Assembly (NCBI RefSeq): GCF_016786325.1
Contig: NZ_JADWYU010000246.1
Location: forward strand, 1-56,106
Length of the DNA: 56,106 nt
Direction of reading: 5' to 3'
DNA from: Frankia nepalensis
GTDB taxonomy: Bacteria > Actinomycetota > Actinomycetes > Frankiales > Frankiaceae
Shown: positions 1 through 8,492 of the stretch, piece by piece
How positions within the stretch are numbered: the stretch's first letter is position 1
Layout: each line of letters begins with the position of its first letter
The notes under the pieces: generated by a model
Database searches by the model: none
What the model was told of the DNA's origin: nothing
The model's input: the letters and a program-made list of their open reading frames with translations, nothing else
Translations under genes and position numbers: made by a program

Positions 1-123
1 AGCATGGACCCCGCCGCACCCTTCGGCGGCGTCAAGGCCAGCGGCATCGGCCGCGAACTCGGCAAGGAAGGCATCGAAGGCTTCCTCGACACCAAATCGA
101 TCTCCGTCGCAGCCAGCCGTTAG
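1..123 (+). CDS. aldehyde dehydrogenase, C-terminal end (partial)
   Basis: Forty codons remain before a TAG stop; the rest of the gene lies left of the window. The peptide begins [20 protein letters not shown] and ends near [11 protein letters not shown], which is the conserved C-terminus of NAD(P)-dependent aldehyde dehydrogenases: the P(F/W)GG-K-SG-GRE segment followed by the Y/F-L-x-x-K oligomerisation strand. The family oxidises aldehydes to acids in the cytoplasm. Its substrate cannot be told from this piece, but the position beside an aromatic-type catabolic module would suit removal of an aldehyde from ring cleavage. Confidence 0.85.
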   Translation, partial: SMDPAAPFGGVKASGIGRELGKEGIEGFLDTKSISVAASR

Positions 124-448
124 CCCAGGGCTTTCATGGCGGTGGGCGGCACTCACGGTCCAGACGATCACCACCCTGCGCGTCCAGCCCACACCCGGAT
201 AGCCCAGGGCCACCGGCCAGGACAAACCCCATTCCGGACCTGGACCGGACGCCCCCTGCCCGACAGCCGGGGCACCCCGCCACGGCCGCACCCAGACCGA
301 GCACAAAACTCGACATCAACAAGGGTAAAAGGTCAGCCCGTGATCACACCCGACCGAAGCGCGAAAGATCCGGGTCAACGGTGTAACAGGTGATGTTGAT
401 GCTACTGCGGGCCCACTGCGCGAGCCGGTCTCGGGAACCGGCCACGGA
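124..448. other. convergent intergenic region, no gene seen
   Basis: This stretch separates the stop of the aldehyde dehydrogenase from the stop of the VOC gene on the other strand. A plus-strand open frame at 136-393 encodes a Pro/Arg/His-rich peptide with no recognisable motif and no convincing ribosome binding site. I see no strong hairpin with a T tract and no repeat. Confidence 0.5.
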
Positions 449-1027
449 TCAGTTCGGGGTGGAGAAACGGATCGGCGACACCGGCTGGTGAACTTCGCGG
501 ATTAGGAAGTCGCTTTCCGGTGTACCGGCGCGCACGCGGGCGAGCCAGCTTTCCGGGTCGAACTCGACCCCGATCGGGTTCTCGGTGTATCCGGGTCCGG
601 TCATGAAAGCGCTGGCCTCTTCGGGGGTCGAGAAGCTCTCGATCTGGAACTCCATCTGGTTGCCGTCCGGGTCGCCATAGTACAGCGAGACGGTGATCCC
701 GTGGTGAATACACCAGTATGGCTCGACCCCCATCGCCTTCAGATGTTCCCAATTCTCCAGCAGCTCGCGCAGCGAGGCGAAGGTGTAGGCGACGTGGTCC
801 ACTCCGACCAGGCCGATACGGTGTTTCTCCTTGGGGTTCGGGTCGAGAAGATCGAGATTCACCAGGGCGAAGCGATGGTGTTCCTCGTCGTAGGTCAGGA
901 ACCCGAGCATCTCGTTCCGGAACTGGACCCTCGCACCGAACACCTTCTGGTACCAGTCCATCATGGTGTCGAAACGGTGCGTACGGTAGACGATGTGCAC
1001 AAAAGCTTTGGGGCGGATGCGGCTCAT
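449..1027 (-). CDS. VOC-family (glyoxalase/extradiol dioxygenase type) protein
   Basis: The 192-residue protein is one VOC unit plus a C-terminal tail. Candidate metal ligands are His11 (in FVHIVYRT), His78 (in GVDHVAYTF) and Glu126 (in GNQMEFQIES), the H-H-E triad of type I extradiol dioxygenases and related VOC enzymes. YYGDPDGNQMEF is the typical last strand of the fold. One module is shorter than the classical two-module catechol dioxygenases, so ring cleavage, epimerisation or another metal-dependent step are all possible. It starts 20 bases after the HsaA-like gene on the same strand, with a good site (GAGGAGA) before the ATG, so the two are probably one operon. Role in ring cleavage is inferred from context. 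Confidence 0.82.
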   Translation of the reverse strand: MSRIRPKAFVHIVYRTHRFDTMMDWYQKVFGARVQFRNEMLGFLTYDEEHHRFALVNLDLLDPNPKEKHRIGLVGVDHVAYTFASLRELLENWEHLKAMGVEPYWCIHHGITVSLYYGDPDGNQMEFQIESFSTPEEASAFMTGPGYTENPIGVEFDPESWLARVRAGTPESDFLIREVHQPVSPIRFSTPN

Positions 1028-1047
1028 GGTCTTCTCCTCGGCAAATG

Positions 1048-2247
1048 TCAGATTACGAGGGTCATCTGCTCCTCAACGCCGAGCACGGCTCGTCCGTAGG
1101 CTTCGGCACTGACGCTGGGGCTGGCGATGGCGTGGCGGGCGGCCACTGACGAGTCGCGCCAGATGCGTTGCAGTGGGTTGGACTCGGCGAAGCTGGAGGC
1201 GCCATTGGCGTCCAGCAGCAGGTCGATGGCCTGCCGGCACCGGGTGATGGCGTAACCGGTGTCCATGCGGACGCGCAGCCGTTCAGTGATCTCCATTGCC
1301 CGGCCCTCGATGGCCGCCTGGTCGATGTGGGCGGCCGAGCGGAAGACGTGCAGGGCCGCGGTGTCGATGAGCTCGGTGGCCTGGGCGATCTGGAACTGGG
1401 TGAAGGGCGCCTCGACAGCGTGGTCGTAAAAGGTATAGGAGATGCCGCGTTTGCCGATGGTGGCCAGGGTGTGATCGAGGGCGGCACGGGCGAGGCCGAG
1501 TTGAGGCCCAGCCAACACCAGCGCCAGGGAGGGAACCATCGAGGAGCGGTAGAGCGGCTCGTCGGGGTGGTTGTCGGGCTGGTCGCCGCCGAAGGAGAGC
1601 CGTATGAAACGGTGGGCGGGAACGAAGACATCCTGGGCGACGACCGTATTGCTGCCGGTGCCGCGCATCCCGGCGACGTGCCAGGTGTCCTTGATCGTCA
1701 ACTCCGCCATGGGCATCAGGACGTTGCCGAACTCAACGGCCCTGCCGCCGTTGGCGACCTGGACGCCCACCACCGCCCAGGTGGCGTGCGGGCTTCCCGA
1801 GGTGAAGCCCCAGGAACCACTGACCCTGTACCCGTCACCGGTCGGTGTGGCGGTTCCGCCGGGGGCAAGGACGCCGCAGACCCGGGCGTCGGGGTCCGCG
1901 CCGAAGACGTCCTCACGGGCCTTGTCGGGAGCGGCGCAGACGGCCCAGTTGCAGATGTTGATCAGGGCGGTGACCCAGGCGGTCGAGCCGCAGGCCCGGG
2001 CGATCTCGGCGCTCACCGCCAGATAGGTGGCGAAGTTGGTCTCGTGGCCGCCGTAGCGGCGCGGCACGGTGAGCTTCAACAGGCCGGCCTCGGTGAGGGC
2101 GCCGACGGTTGCCTCGGGCAACTGCCGGTCTAACTCGACCCGCGCCGCGTTCGCTGCGATCAGCGGCCTCAGGTCGCGGGCGCGCCCGACCAGGTCGGCG
2201 TTGATGGACGGGCTGTACTGCAGCGGGAAGTCGCCGGGAACGGACAC
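1048..2247 (-). CDS. acyl-CoA dehydrogenase-fold flavin-dependent monooxygenase (HsaA/DszC-like)
   Basis: The 399 residues have the acyl-CoA dehydrogenase fold but lack the catalytic Glu context of true dehydrogenases. The ordering (RARDLRPLIAANAARVE, then GLLKLTVPRRYGG, then STAWVTALINICNWA, VSGSWGFTSGSPHATW, and RGTGSNTVV) is that of two-component monooxygenases such as HsaA, HpaB-like group D enzymes and DszC. These use reduced flavin supplied by a partner reductase to hydroxylate a phenol ring. A flavin reductase gene lies 1.5 kb away on the opposite strand (3739-4275) and is the likely partner. GTG start chosen because AAGGAGG precedes it by seven bases. Divergent from the PucR gene at 2390. 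Substrate unknown. Confidence 0.8.
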   Translation of the reverse strand: MSVPGDFPLQYSPSINADLVGRARDLRPLIAANAARVELDRQLPEATVGALTEAGLLKLTVPRRYGGHETNFATYLAVSAEIARACGSTAWVTALINICNWAVCAAPDKAREDVFGADPDARVCGVLAPGGTATPTGDGYRVSGSWGFTSGSPHATWAVVGVQVANGGRAVEFGNVLMPMAELTIKDTWHVAGMRGTGSNTVVAQDVFVPAHRFIRLSFGGDQPDNHPDEPLYRSSMVPSLALVLAGPQLGLARAALDHTLATIGKRGISYTFYDHAVEAPFTQFQIAQATELIDTAALHVFRSAAHIDQAAIEGRAMEITERLRVRMDTGYAITRCRQAIDLLLDANGASSFAESNPLQRIWRDSSVAARHAIASPSVSAEAYGRAVLGVEEQMTLVI

Positions 2248-2389
2248 CAGATGCCTCCTTCACGGGGTGGTGTCCGCACATTCCACGACGCCGCCCCGCC
2301 GCCCCGCTTGGCCTCACAGCCTAAAGATGAGGCCTGTGTTTGCACCGGCGGCTCCCACGTCCCAGCACGCCCGGTGGTGGAGTGGGGCG

Positions 2390-3742
2390 ATGCAGTTCTC
2401 CTGGCTCTTGGATCTGGACGGCCCAAGGTCGGCGGAGCCGTGCTGCGACACGGTTACGCTCTCCTCGGCCCGACGGCTGCTCGGGGAGGGCCCCGTGCGG
2501 TGGGCGGCCGCCACCGCCGGGGCCATTACCCGGAACATCATCGGCCGCGTAGCCGAGAGCATGGTCGGGCCCACGCCGTTCGAGACGCTGCGCCGGACGG
2601 CCGAGGCGGTGGTGCTGATCTGCCTGTGCGGACTGGCGGATGCCGGTGGGACGGACGGAGGTGAGTCCGAGCGGCCCAACGGGCGGAGCGCACCGTACGG
2701 AGTGCCCCGTGAGGGGGTCGAGACCGTGCGGGACTGCGTGCGTCGTGGTATCCCGCTGGACCGGGTGCTGCGCGGCGTGCGGCTGGGGCACGCCTTCCTG
2801 TACCGGGCCCTGCGGGATGCCGCGCCCGGTGGCGAGCTGCCCGGGCGGCTCACCGAGATGCTGTTCGAGCAGGCCGATCTGCTGTCAGGTGAACTGGCCG
2901 AGGTGTACGTCGCCGAGCGAGACCGGTGGGAGGAGAGCGAGGAGGCCGCGCGCTGTCGCATGATCGAGGCGATCATCGCGGGAGAGAAGGCCGATCCGAC
3001 GGTCGCCGAACGGATCTTGGACTATCCGTTGGGCCGCCATCACGTGGCTGTGATTCTGTGGCGGGAGGGCCACGCCGATGCCGGCCCGCGCCCGCGCCTG
3101 ATAGCCGCCGATCTGCTGGACGCCGGGGGCGGCGACGGGCTGCTGCAGGTGGCGGTTCACGCCTCGGCGGTGTGGATATGGATCGGATTCGACGTCCGGC
3201 CGGACAGGGTACGGTGGCCGCGAAGCCTGCCGGACGGGTGGCGGGCCGCGGCAGGCCCGCCATCCTTCGGTCTGCCAGGAGTGCGACGCAGCCATCTGGC
3301 GGCACGGGGTGCCGCCCGCATCGCCGCGACCACGCTGGCGGACACAGGCGTGCGCGACTACGTGGACGTGCGGACCGCGTGCCTGTTGACGGGCGACGCC
3401 GAGCAGGCACGCTGGTACGTCCAGGAGACGCTGGGCGCGCTGGCCGCACCGGACGACTGGTCGGAGCAGTTGCGCGACACCCTGCGCTGCTACCTGGCGT
3501 CGGGGCGGAGCCTGAAGACTGCCGCCGAACAGTTGGCAGTGGCCCGTAACACCGTCACCTACCGGGTGAAACGCGCCGGTCTGCTGCTGGGAGCGCGCCA
3601 TCTGGCAGACCTGTCGGAGGTTCGGCTCGCCTTGGAGATCATGCGGTTTCCCGATGTGCTGGACCGCGGGCCCGCGGACCGGCCGGGAGACGGGCCGGGT
3701 CCGATGCGGCGCATGTACGTCAGGGCGGGACTGGTGCCGTGA
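2390..3742 (+). CDS. PucR-family transcriptional regulator (copy 1)
   Basis: This is a DNA-binding regulator of the PucR/CdaR type: an N-terminal sensory region, a central GGDEF-like segment and a C-terminal helix-turn-helix. The HTH is plain in RSLKTAAEQLAVARNTVTYR near residue 390-410. The open frame runs further upstream, but the second copy at 4303 begins at the equivalent point (MTGVQPDWILAL versus MQFSWLLDL), so the ATG at 2390 behind GGTGGAGTGGGG is preferred; 2327 is an alternative. The gene is divergent from the HsaA-like operon and overlaps the flavin reductase start by four bases (GTGA), so it probably controls both sides. The effector is unknown. Confidence 0.85.
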   Translation: MQFSWLLDLDGPRSAEPCCDTVTLSSARRLLGEGPVRWAAATAGAITRNIIGRVAESMVGPTPFETLRRTAEAVVLICLCGLADAGGTDGGESERPNGRSAPYGVPREGVETVRDCVRRGIPLDRVLRGVRLGHAFLYRALRDAAPGGELPGRLTEMLFEQADLLSGELAEVYVAERDRWEESEEAARCRMIEAIIAGEKADPTVAERILDYPLGRHHVAVILWREGHADAGPRPRLIAADLLDAGGGDGLLQVAVHASAVWIWIGFDVRPDRVRWPRSLPDGWRAAAGPPSFGLPGVRRSHLAARGAARIAATTLADTGVRDYVDVRTACLLTGDAEQARWYVQETLGALAAPDDWSEQLRDTLRCYLASGRSLKTAAEQLAVARNTVTYRVKRAGLLLGARHLADLSEVRLALEIMRFPDVLDRGPADRPGDGPGPMRRMYVRAGLVP

Positions 3743-4275
3743 CCAGATCACCGGCGCCAATTGGTGCCCGCGGGCCAAGCGGGGCCGGTAGCAGGCCGCG
3801 CAAGGTGACTACCATGAGCCCCTTGCGAGAGATCATGCGGCATGTGCCGTCCAGTGTCGCGGTCGTCACCGCGCTGCATGACGGTGCCCCGGTCGGGATG
3901 ACTGTCGGGTCGTTCACCTCGGCGTCGCTGGACCCGCCATTAGTGTCGTTCTTCGCCGGAAAGTCCTCCGCCACCTGGCCGCTCATCGAGCGGGCCGGCA
4001 GATTCTGCGTGAACGTGCTGTCGGCGCACCAGCCGCAGGTCGCCACCGCGTTCGCCGCCCGGGACGCGGACCGGTTCGGCGGCCGGGCCTGGACCGCGAG
4101 CCCGCTGGGGTCGCCGCTGCTGGACGGCGTCCTGGCCTGGCTGGACTGCGAGCTGCACGCACTCCACGAGGTCGGTGACCATCTCGCGGTGGCCGGCCTG
4201 GTCCACGGCGCGAGCGCGGCCGGCGACGTCAAGCCGCTGGTGTTCTTCCGCGGCCGGCTGGCGGCGCTGGATTGA
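3739..4275 (+). CDS. flavin reductase-like FMN-binding protein
   Basis: The 178-residue sequence carries LREIMRHVPSSVAVVTALHD, VGMTVGSFTSASLDPPLVSF and RAGRFCVNVLSAHQ, the signature blocks of the flavin reductase-like FMN-binding domain (HpaC/HsaB/DszD type). Such proteins reduce FMN or FAD with NAD(P)H and hand it to an oxygenase partner. The HsaA-like protein at 1048-2247 is the obvious candidate partner. The GTG start overlaps the PucR stop; the ATG at 3814 would remove a 25-residue non-conserved extension and is also plausible. It sits between two PucR paralogues. Confidence 0.85.
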   Translation: MTRSPAPIGARGPSGAGSRPRKVTTMSPLREIMRHVPSSVAVVTALHDGAPVGMTVGSFTSASLDPPLVSFFAGKSSATWPLIERAGRFCVNVLSAHQPQVATAFAARDADRFGGRAWTASPLGSPLLDGVLAWLDCELHALHEVGDHLAVAGLVHGASAAGDVKPLVFFRGRLAALD

Positions 4276-4302
4276 CAGGACCCGGGCTGGAAGACTGAAC
4301 GC

Positions 4303-5616
4303 ATGACCGGCGTCCAGCCCGACTGGATCCTGGCCCTGGCCCCGCGAGACCCCCCGGAGAGAGTGCCCGAGCCCGCCTGCTCGGCGGTCACCATCGCGGT
4401 CGCCACGGCACTGCTGGGACCCGGACCGGTGGCGTGGGCCGTGCAGACCGCGCTGAAGATAACCGACGACATCGTTCAGCGGGTGCCCGAACATGGCGGC
4501 GGCTCCGCGCCGCTCGCCACGCTGCGGTCGTCGGTCGAGTCGACTGTGCTGCTGGCGCTGCGAAGCCTACTGGAGGACATCCCACCCGGAAGCGGGGCGT
4601 TCACCGAACAGGCAGCCACGGCGGAGGCGATCGTGGCAGGTGGGGAGTTCGCGCGCCGTGGGATCCCCCTCGACCGGGTACTGCGCGGGGTGCGGATCGG
4701 TCATTCCCGGCTGCACCACGAGCTCGTCGCCGTCATCGACTTCCTGCCCGAGCCGGTCCGCCGCGCTGAGAGTCACCGCGTAAGCGACCTATTGTTCGCC
4801 TATGCCGACGCCCACGCCAGTCGCCTGGCCGAGGAGTACATCGCCGAGCGGGCCCGCTGGGAGGCCGGGCGGGAGGCTGAACGCCGCCGCATCGTCGAGG
4901 CTCTGCTGGCCGGCAAGGACCTCCCCGGCGACACCGCCTCTGCCACGCTCGGTTATGAGCTGACCCGCTACCATCAGGCGTTCGTGGTGACGGCTGGTGA
5001 CCGGCATGCCGCCGTCGTCGATCTGCAACGCTGTGCGGAGCATCTGTCACATGCGCTAGCCGCCGACGGATGGATCAGCCTGTCCGTCGTGCCCGGGCAG
5101 GTGTGGGCCTGGGCAGGCTGGCGGGCCAAGCCGGCACCTGACTACTGCGACCAGGCCCGGTCGCTGCGTCCGCCCCCCGGAGCCAGGGTCGCTGCCGGGC
5201 TGGTGGCGTTCGGGCCCGAGGGCCTGCGCCGCAGCCACCTGGAGGCACGTGAAGCCGACCGGATCGCCACCGCGGCCAGGACGGGCTGGTGGTGCGACTA
5301 CACCGAGGTACGGACTCTGTGCCTGGCCACCGCCGACCACGAACAGGCCCGCTGGTATGCGGAGGACGTCCTTGGGCCACTGCTGGCCGACAACGAACGC
5401 GCCCGGGAGCTCCGCGAGACCCTTCGCGTCTACCTGGCCTGCGAGCGCAGCCTCCGGACCGCCGCCGAACAACTGCACCTCGCCCGCAATACCGTCACCT
5501 ACCGGATCCACAAGGCCGAGGACTTGCTTGGCCACCTCATCGGCGACCCGATGGAGCTGCGCCTCGCCTTGGAGATCGCCCGAGTCCTGGACGCGGAACG
5601 CAAAGCGGACCACTGA
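4303..5616 (+). CDS. PucR-family transcriptional regulator (copy 2)
   Basis: The 437 residues are collinear with the regulator at 2390-3742. Shared blocks include the RRGIPLDRVLRGVRxGH segment, the AEEYIAERARWE helix, GLRRSHLEAREADRIA and the C-terminal HTH (RSLRTAAEQLHLARNTVTYR). The ATG lies 27 bases after the flavin reductase stop. The next gene, an FAH protein, begins about 100 bases downstream. The two copies differ throughout, so this is an old duplication and the proteins may sense different effectors or form heteromers. Direct targets are not visible. Confidence 0.85.
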   Translation: MTGVQPDWILALAPRDPPERVPEPACSAVTIAVATALLGPGPVAWAVQTALKITDDIVQRVPEHGGGSAPLATLRSSVESTVLLALRSLLEDIPPGSGAFTEQAATAEAIVAGGEFARRGIPLDRVLRGVRIGHSRLHHELVAVIDFLPEPVRRAESHRVSDLLFAYADAHASRLAEEYIAERARWEAGREAERRRIVEALLAGKDLPGDTASATLGYELTRYHQAFVVTAGDRHAAVVDLQRCAEHLSHALAADGWISLSVVPGQVWAWAGWRAKPAPDYCDQARSLRPPPGARVAAGLVAFGPEGLRRSHLEAREADRIATAARTGWWCDYTEVRTLCLATADHEQARWYAEDVLGPLLADNERARELRETLRVYLACERSLRTAAEQLHLARNTVTYRIHKAEDLLGHLIGDPMELRLALEIARVLDAERKADH

Positions 5617-5713
5617 CTTTGGTTCGGCAGCCCAAGCCATCCCCTCCCCGCCCGCGTTCAATGCGCAAGAACCCGGCGCCCACCGCGGGCGACGCGCGAA
5701 CGATGGAGGACGG

Positions 5714-6559
5714 ATGCGTATCGCGAACCTGGCCGGCCGCGCCGTGCTGCTGACCGGCGATGGAGCTGTCGACATTCACAAGGCCAGTGGGGGGGCCTTG
5801 AGCTCCGACCCGCAGGCTCTTTTCGAAGGCTGGCAGGACGCCTGGCCGGTCCTAGCGGCGTTGACGGGCGAGGCATCCGCCTACGAGGACAGCGACCTGC
5901 GGGCGCCGGTCCCCCGGCCGGGCCAAATCTTCGCCATCGGCGTCAACTATCGCGATCACGCCCAAGAGTCCGGCATCGACATCGCCAGCCTCACGTTCCC
6001 GATGACGTTCACCAAGTTCGCTTCCTGCCTGACCGGCCCGTTCGCCACGGTGACCTTGCCCGAAGGCTGGGTCGACTGGGAGGTCGAACTCGTCGTGGTG
6101 ATCGGCAAGGGCGGTCACCACGTCGCCGCGCGGGACGCCTGGGAGCACGTCGCCGGATACACCATCGGTCAGGACCTGTCCGAGCGGCTCGGCCAGTGGT
6201 CAGGACCGGCCCCCCAGCAGTTCTCGCTCGGCAAGTCCCATCCGGGATTCGGGCCGACAGGCCCGGCTGTCGTCACCCTCGACGAACTGCCCGACCCCGC
6301 CGACCTGGCCATCGGCTGCGCAGTGGGAAGCGAGACGATGCAGGACGGCCGCACCGGCGGGATGATCTTCGACGTTCCGGAGCTGATCGCCCATCTGTCG
6401 TCCGTGGCCGTCCTGCAACCCGGCGACCTGATCTTCACCGGGACTCCCGCCGGGATCGGCGCCACCCGTAGCCCCTCCCGCTTCCTGGCCGACGGGGACG
6501 AACTGGTCAGCACCATCGAGGGCCTGGGCACACAGCGCGTCACCTTCCGTACGGCCTGA
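5714..6559 (+). CDS. fumarylacetoacetate hydrolase (FAH) family protein
   Basis: The ATG at 5714 gives 281 residues. Family marks are the GVNYRDHAQESG block, the metal-binding carboxylates in VDWEVELVVVIGKG, and the C-terminal GDLIFTGTPAGIG loop with the adjacent DGDELV strand. FAH-fold enzymes use a divalent metal to hydrolyse C-C bonds of acylpyruvates, decarboxylate oxalocrotonates or hydrate 2-oxopentenoates. Here it is followed 37 bases later by the CoA ligase and then an AceE-like gene, so it may release a 2-oxo acid and a carboxylate after ring opening. This reading is inference; the exact reaction cannot be assigned. Confidence 0.87.
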   Translation: MRIANLAGRAVLLTGDGAVDIHKASGGALSSDPQALFEGWQDAWPVLAALTGEASAYEDSDLRAPVPRPGQIFAIGVNYRDHAQESGIDIASLTFPMTFTKFASCLTGPFATVTLPEGWVDWEVELVVVIGKGGHHVAARDAWEHVAGYTIGQDLSERLGQWSGPAPQQFSLGKSHPGFGPTGPAVVTLDELPDPADLAIGCAVGSETMQDGRTGGMIFDVPELIAHLSSVAVLQPGDLIFTGTPAGIGATRSPSRFLADGDELVSTIEGLGTQRVTFRTA

Positions 6560-6596
6560 CAGTCGCCGACACGCCGACCCATGGAGGAGCACCACG

Positions 6597-8492
6597 ATGG
6601 GACCCACCCCGGCCACGATCGGCGAGCGGCCGCTCGTTCTGAGCCCGCGGGACTTGGCGGAGATCGAGGCTGTCCCGCTGTCTGAGCGGCACCTGCCGGC
6701 CAGCACGTACGAGCTGGTGGCCCACACCGCCACGGCGCACCCTGACCGGACCGCATTGCATCTGCTCGGTGAGGACAGCCGGCCCTGGCGGGATGCTCCG
6801 CGCTGGACGTACCGGACTTTGCTGGAACGAGTCCATCAGGCGGCCAATGCCTACCTGGCGCTGGGGTTACCGGAAGGCGGCGTGGTCGCGTTGATGCTGC
6901 CGAACCTCGGCGTCACCTACGCGGCGTTGCTCGGCGCCCAGGCCGTCGGCATTGCCAATCCGGTCAACCCGATGCTCGCCGAGGAGCACCTAGTCGACAT
7001 CCTCACCATCACCGGCGCCCAGGTTCTCGTGGCCCCGGGACCTGGCCTGTCGGCCCACCTGTGGGACAAGGCGCAGCGGGTCGCCGCGCGACTGCCCGGC
7101 CTGATCGCTGTCGCCGCCGTCGGCTCCCCGCCCGTCTCAAGCCCCGTTCCCACGGTCGACTTCACGGCCATGACCGCCGAACAGCCTGCCGACCGGCTTG
7201 TCACCACCGTCCGCCGGGGCGGCGACGACATCGCCGCTCACTTTCACACCGGCGGCACCACGGGGACGCCCAAGATCGCCCCACACACCCACGCATGCCA
7301 GGTGTATATGGCCTGGGCGCTGGGCTGCTCGGGCGCCTACCTCGACAATGCCGTGACGCTGTCGGGGCTGCCGCTGTTCCACGTCAACGCCGTCCACGTG
7401 ACCGGGCTCGGCCCCTTCATGCACGCAACGGCCGTAGTCAGCCTCGGCCCGTCCGGCTACCGCGACAAGGGCCTGATGGCCGACTTCTGGCAGATCATCG
7501 AGCGTTACCGAGTGACCGGCTTCTCTGGCGTCCCGACCGTGTTCTCCTCCCTTCCCCCGATTCCCGATGGCGTAGATCTGTCCAGCCTGCGTGCCGGCAC
7601 GGTTGGCGCCGCGCCGCTGCCGTCCCGGGTCCGTGAGCGGTTCGAGGCCACCGCCAAGGTCCCACTGCTGGAGGGCTATGGGCTTACCGAGGCGACCTGC
7701 GCCTCCGCCATCACCCCGGCGTGCGCGCCGCGCCCCGGCTCGGTCGGACTCCGCCTGCCCTACCAGCACATCAAAACGGTCACTGTGGACGCCGACGAGA
7801 ACCCGACCGAGGACTGCCCGCCGGGCGCGACCGGCGTTCTGGCCATCAGCGGCCCAGCCGTGTTCCCCGGCTACCTGCGTCCCTCACCCGGTGGCCCGCG
7901 CCCGGAACCCACGGGAAAGATCTTTGACGGCTGGCTGATCACCGGCGACATCGGCCACGTCGACACCGACGGGTATGTCTACCTCACCGGCCGCGCCAAG
8001 GACCTGATCATCCGCGGCGGCCACAATATCGACCCCCGACCGGTCGAGGAATCCCTCCTCGCCCACCCCGACGTCATGGCCGCGGCAGTGGTCGGAGCAC
8101 CAGACCCCCACGCCGGGGAGGTACCTCTCGCCTACCTTGTCCTGCGCCCCGAAGCGACCACCGACATTGAGGAACTACGCGACTGGGCCACGGCCCACGC
8201 ACCCGAACCCACCGCCGCGCCCCGCTCCATCCACGTGGTCGACGCCCTGCCGACCACCGCCGTCGGAAAGATCTACAAGCCCGGGCTCGTCCTGGATGCC
8301 GTCACCCGCATCATCCAGACCGTGCTGGAGCTGCACCATCTGCACGGGCAGGTTGACGCCCGGCTGCGTGACGGGCGCACACACGCCACCATCCACCTCG
8401 CCACACCCGGGAATGCCTCCATCGCCGCGCTGGTCGCCGACCTCGACGCGTACGCCTGGTCCTACGAGATCGTCCGCGAGCCGACCCGATGA
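6597..8492 (+). CDS. AMP-binding acyl-CoA / aryl-CoA synthetase
   Basis: This 631-residue adenylate-forming enzyme activates a carboxylate to its CoA thioester with ATP. Motifs in order: the phosphate loop HTGGTTGTPKIAPH (near residue 220), YGLTEATC, the GDIGHVDTDGYVYLTGRAKD hinge, then IRGGHNIDPRPVEE, and the C-terminal catalytic lysine in TTAVGKIYKP. It is longer than many fatty-acyl ligases because of a C-terminal extension after the catalytic lysine. It overlaps the next gene by four bases (ATGA). A broken homologue of its N-terminus lies at 12780-13132. The substrate is probably an aromatic or ring-derived acid, by context only. Confidence 0.9.
   Translation: MGPTPATIGERPLVLSPRDLAEIEAVPLSERHLPASTYELVAHTATAHPDRTALHLLGEDSRPWRDAPRWTYRTLLERVHQAANAYLALGLPEGGVVALMLPNLGVTYAALLGAQAVGIANPVNPMLAEEHLVDILTITGAQVLVAPGPGLSAHLWDKAQRVAARLPGLIAVAAVGSPPVSSPVPTVDFTAMTAEQPADRLVTTVRRGGDDIAAHFHTGGTTGTPKIAPHTHACQVYMAWALGCSGAYLDNAVTLSGLPLFHVNAVHVTGLGPFMHATAVVSLGPSGYRDKGLMADFWQIIERYRVTGFSGVPTVFSSLPPIPDGVDLSSLRAGTVGAAPLPSRVRERFEATAKVPLLEGYGLTEATCASAITPACAPRPGSVGLRLPYQHIKTVTVDADENPTEDCPPGATGVLAISGPAVFPGYLRPSPGGPRPEPTGKIFDGWLITGDIGHVDTDGYVYLTGRAKDLIIRGGHNIDPRPVEESLLAHPDVMAAAVVGAPDPHAGEVPLAYLVLRPEATTDIEELRDWATAHAPEPTAAPRSIHVVDALPTTAVGKIYKPGLVLDAVTRIIQTVLELHHLHGQVDARLRDGRTHATIHLATPGNASIAALVADLDAYAWSYEIVREPTR

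Noticed and set aside
136-393. 85-residue frame in the first intergenic region
   Set aside because: No ribosome site, no motif, Pro/Arg/His-rich composition.
1168-2133. 321-residue plus-strand open frame
   Set aside because: It is antisense to the HsaA-like gene, Gly/Asp/Val-rich as expected for a shadow frame, and has no family motif.
2069-2389. N-terminal extension of the first PucR gene
   Set aside because: The upstream part crosses the divergent promoter and the start of the HsaA-like gene and has no counterpart in the second PucR copy.
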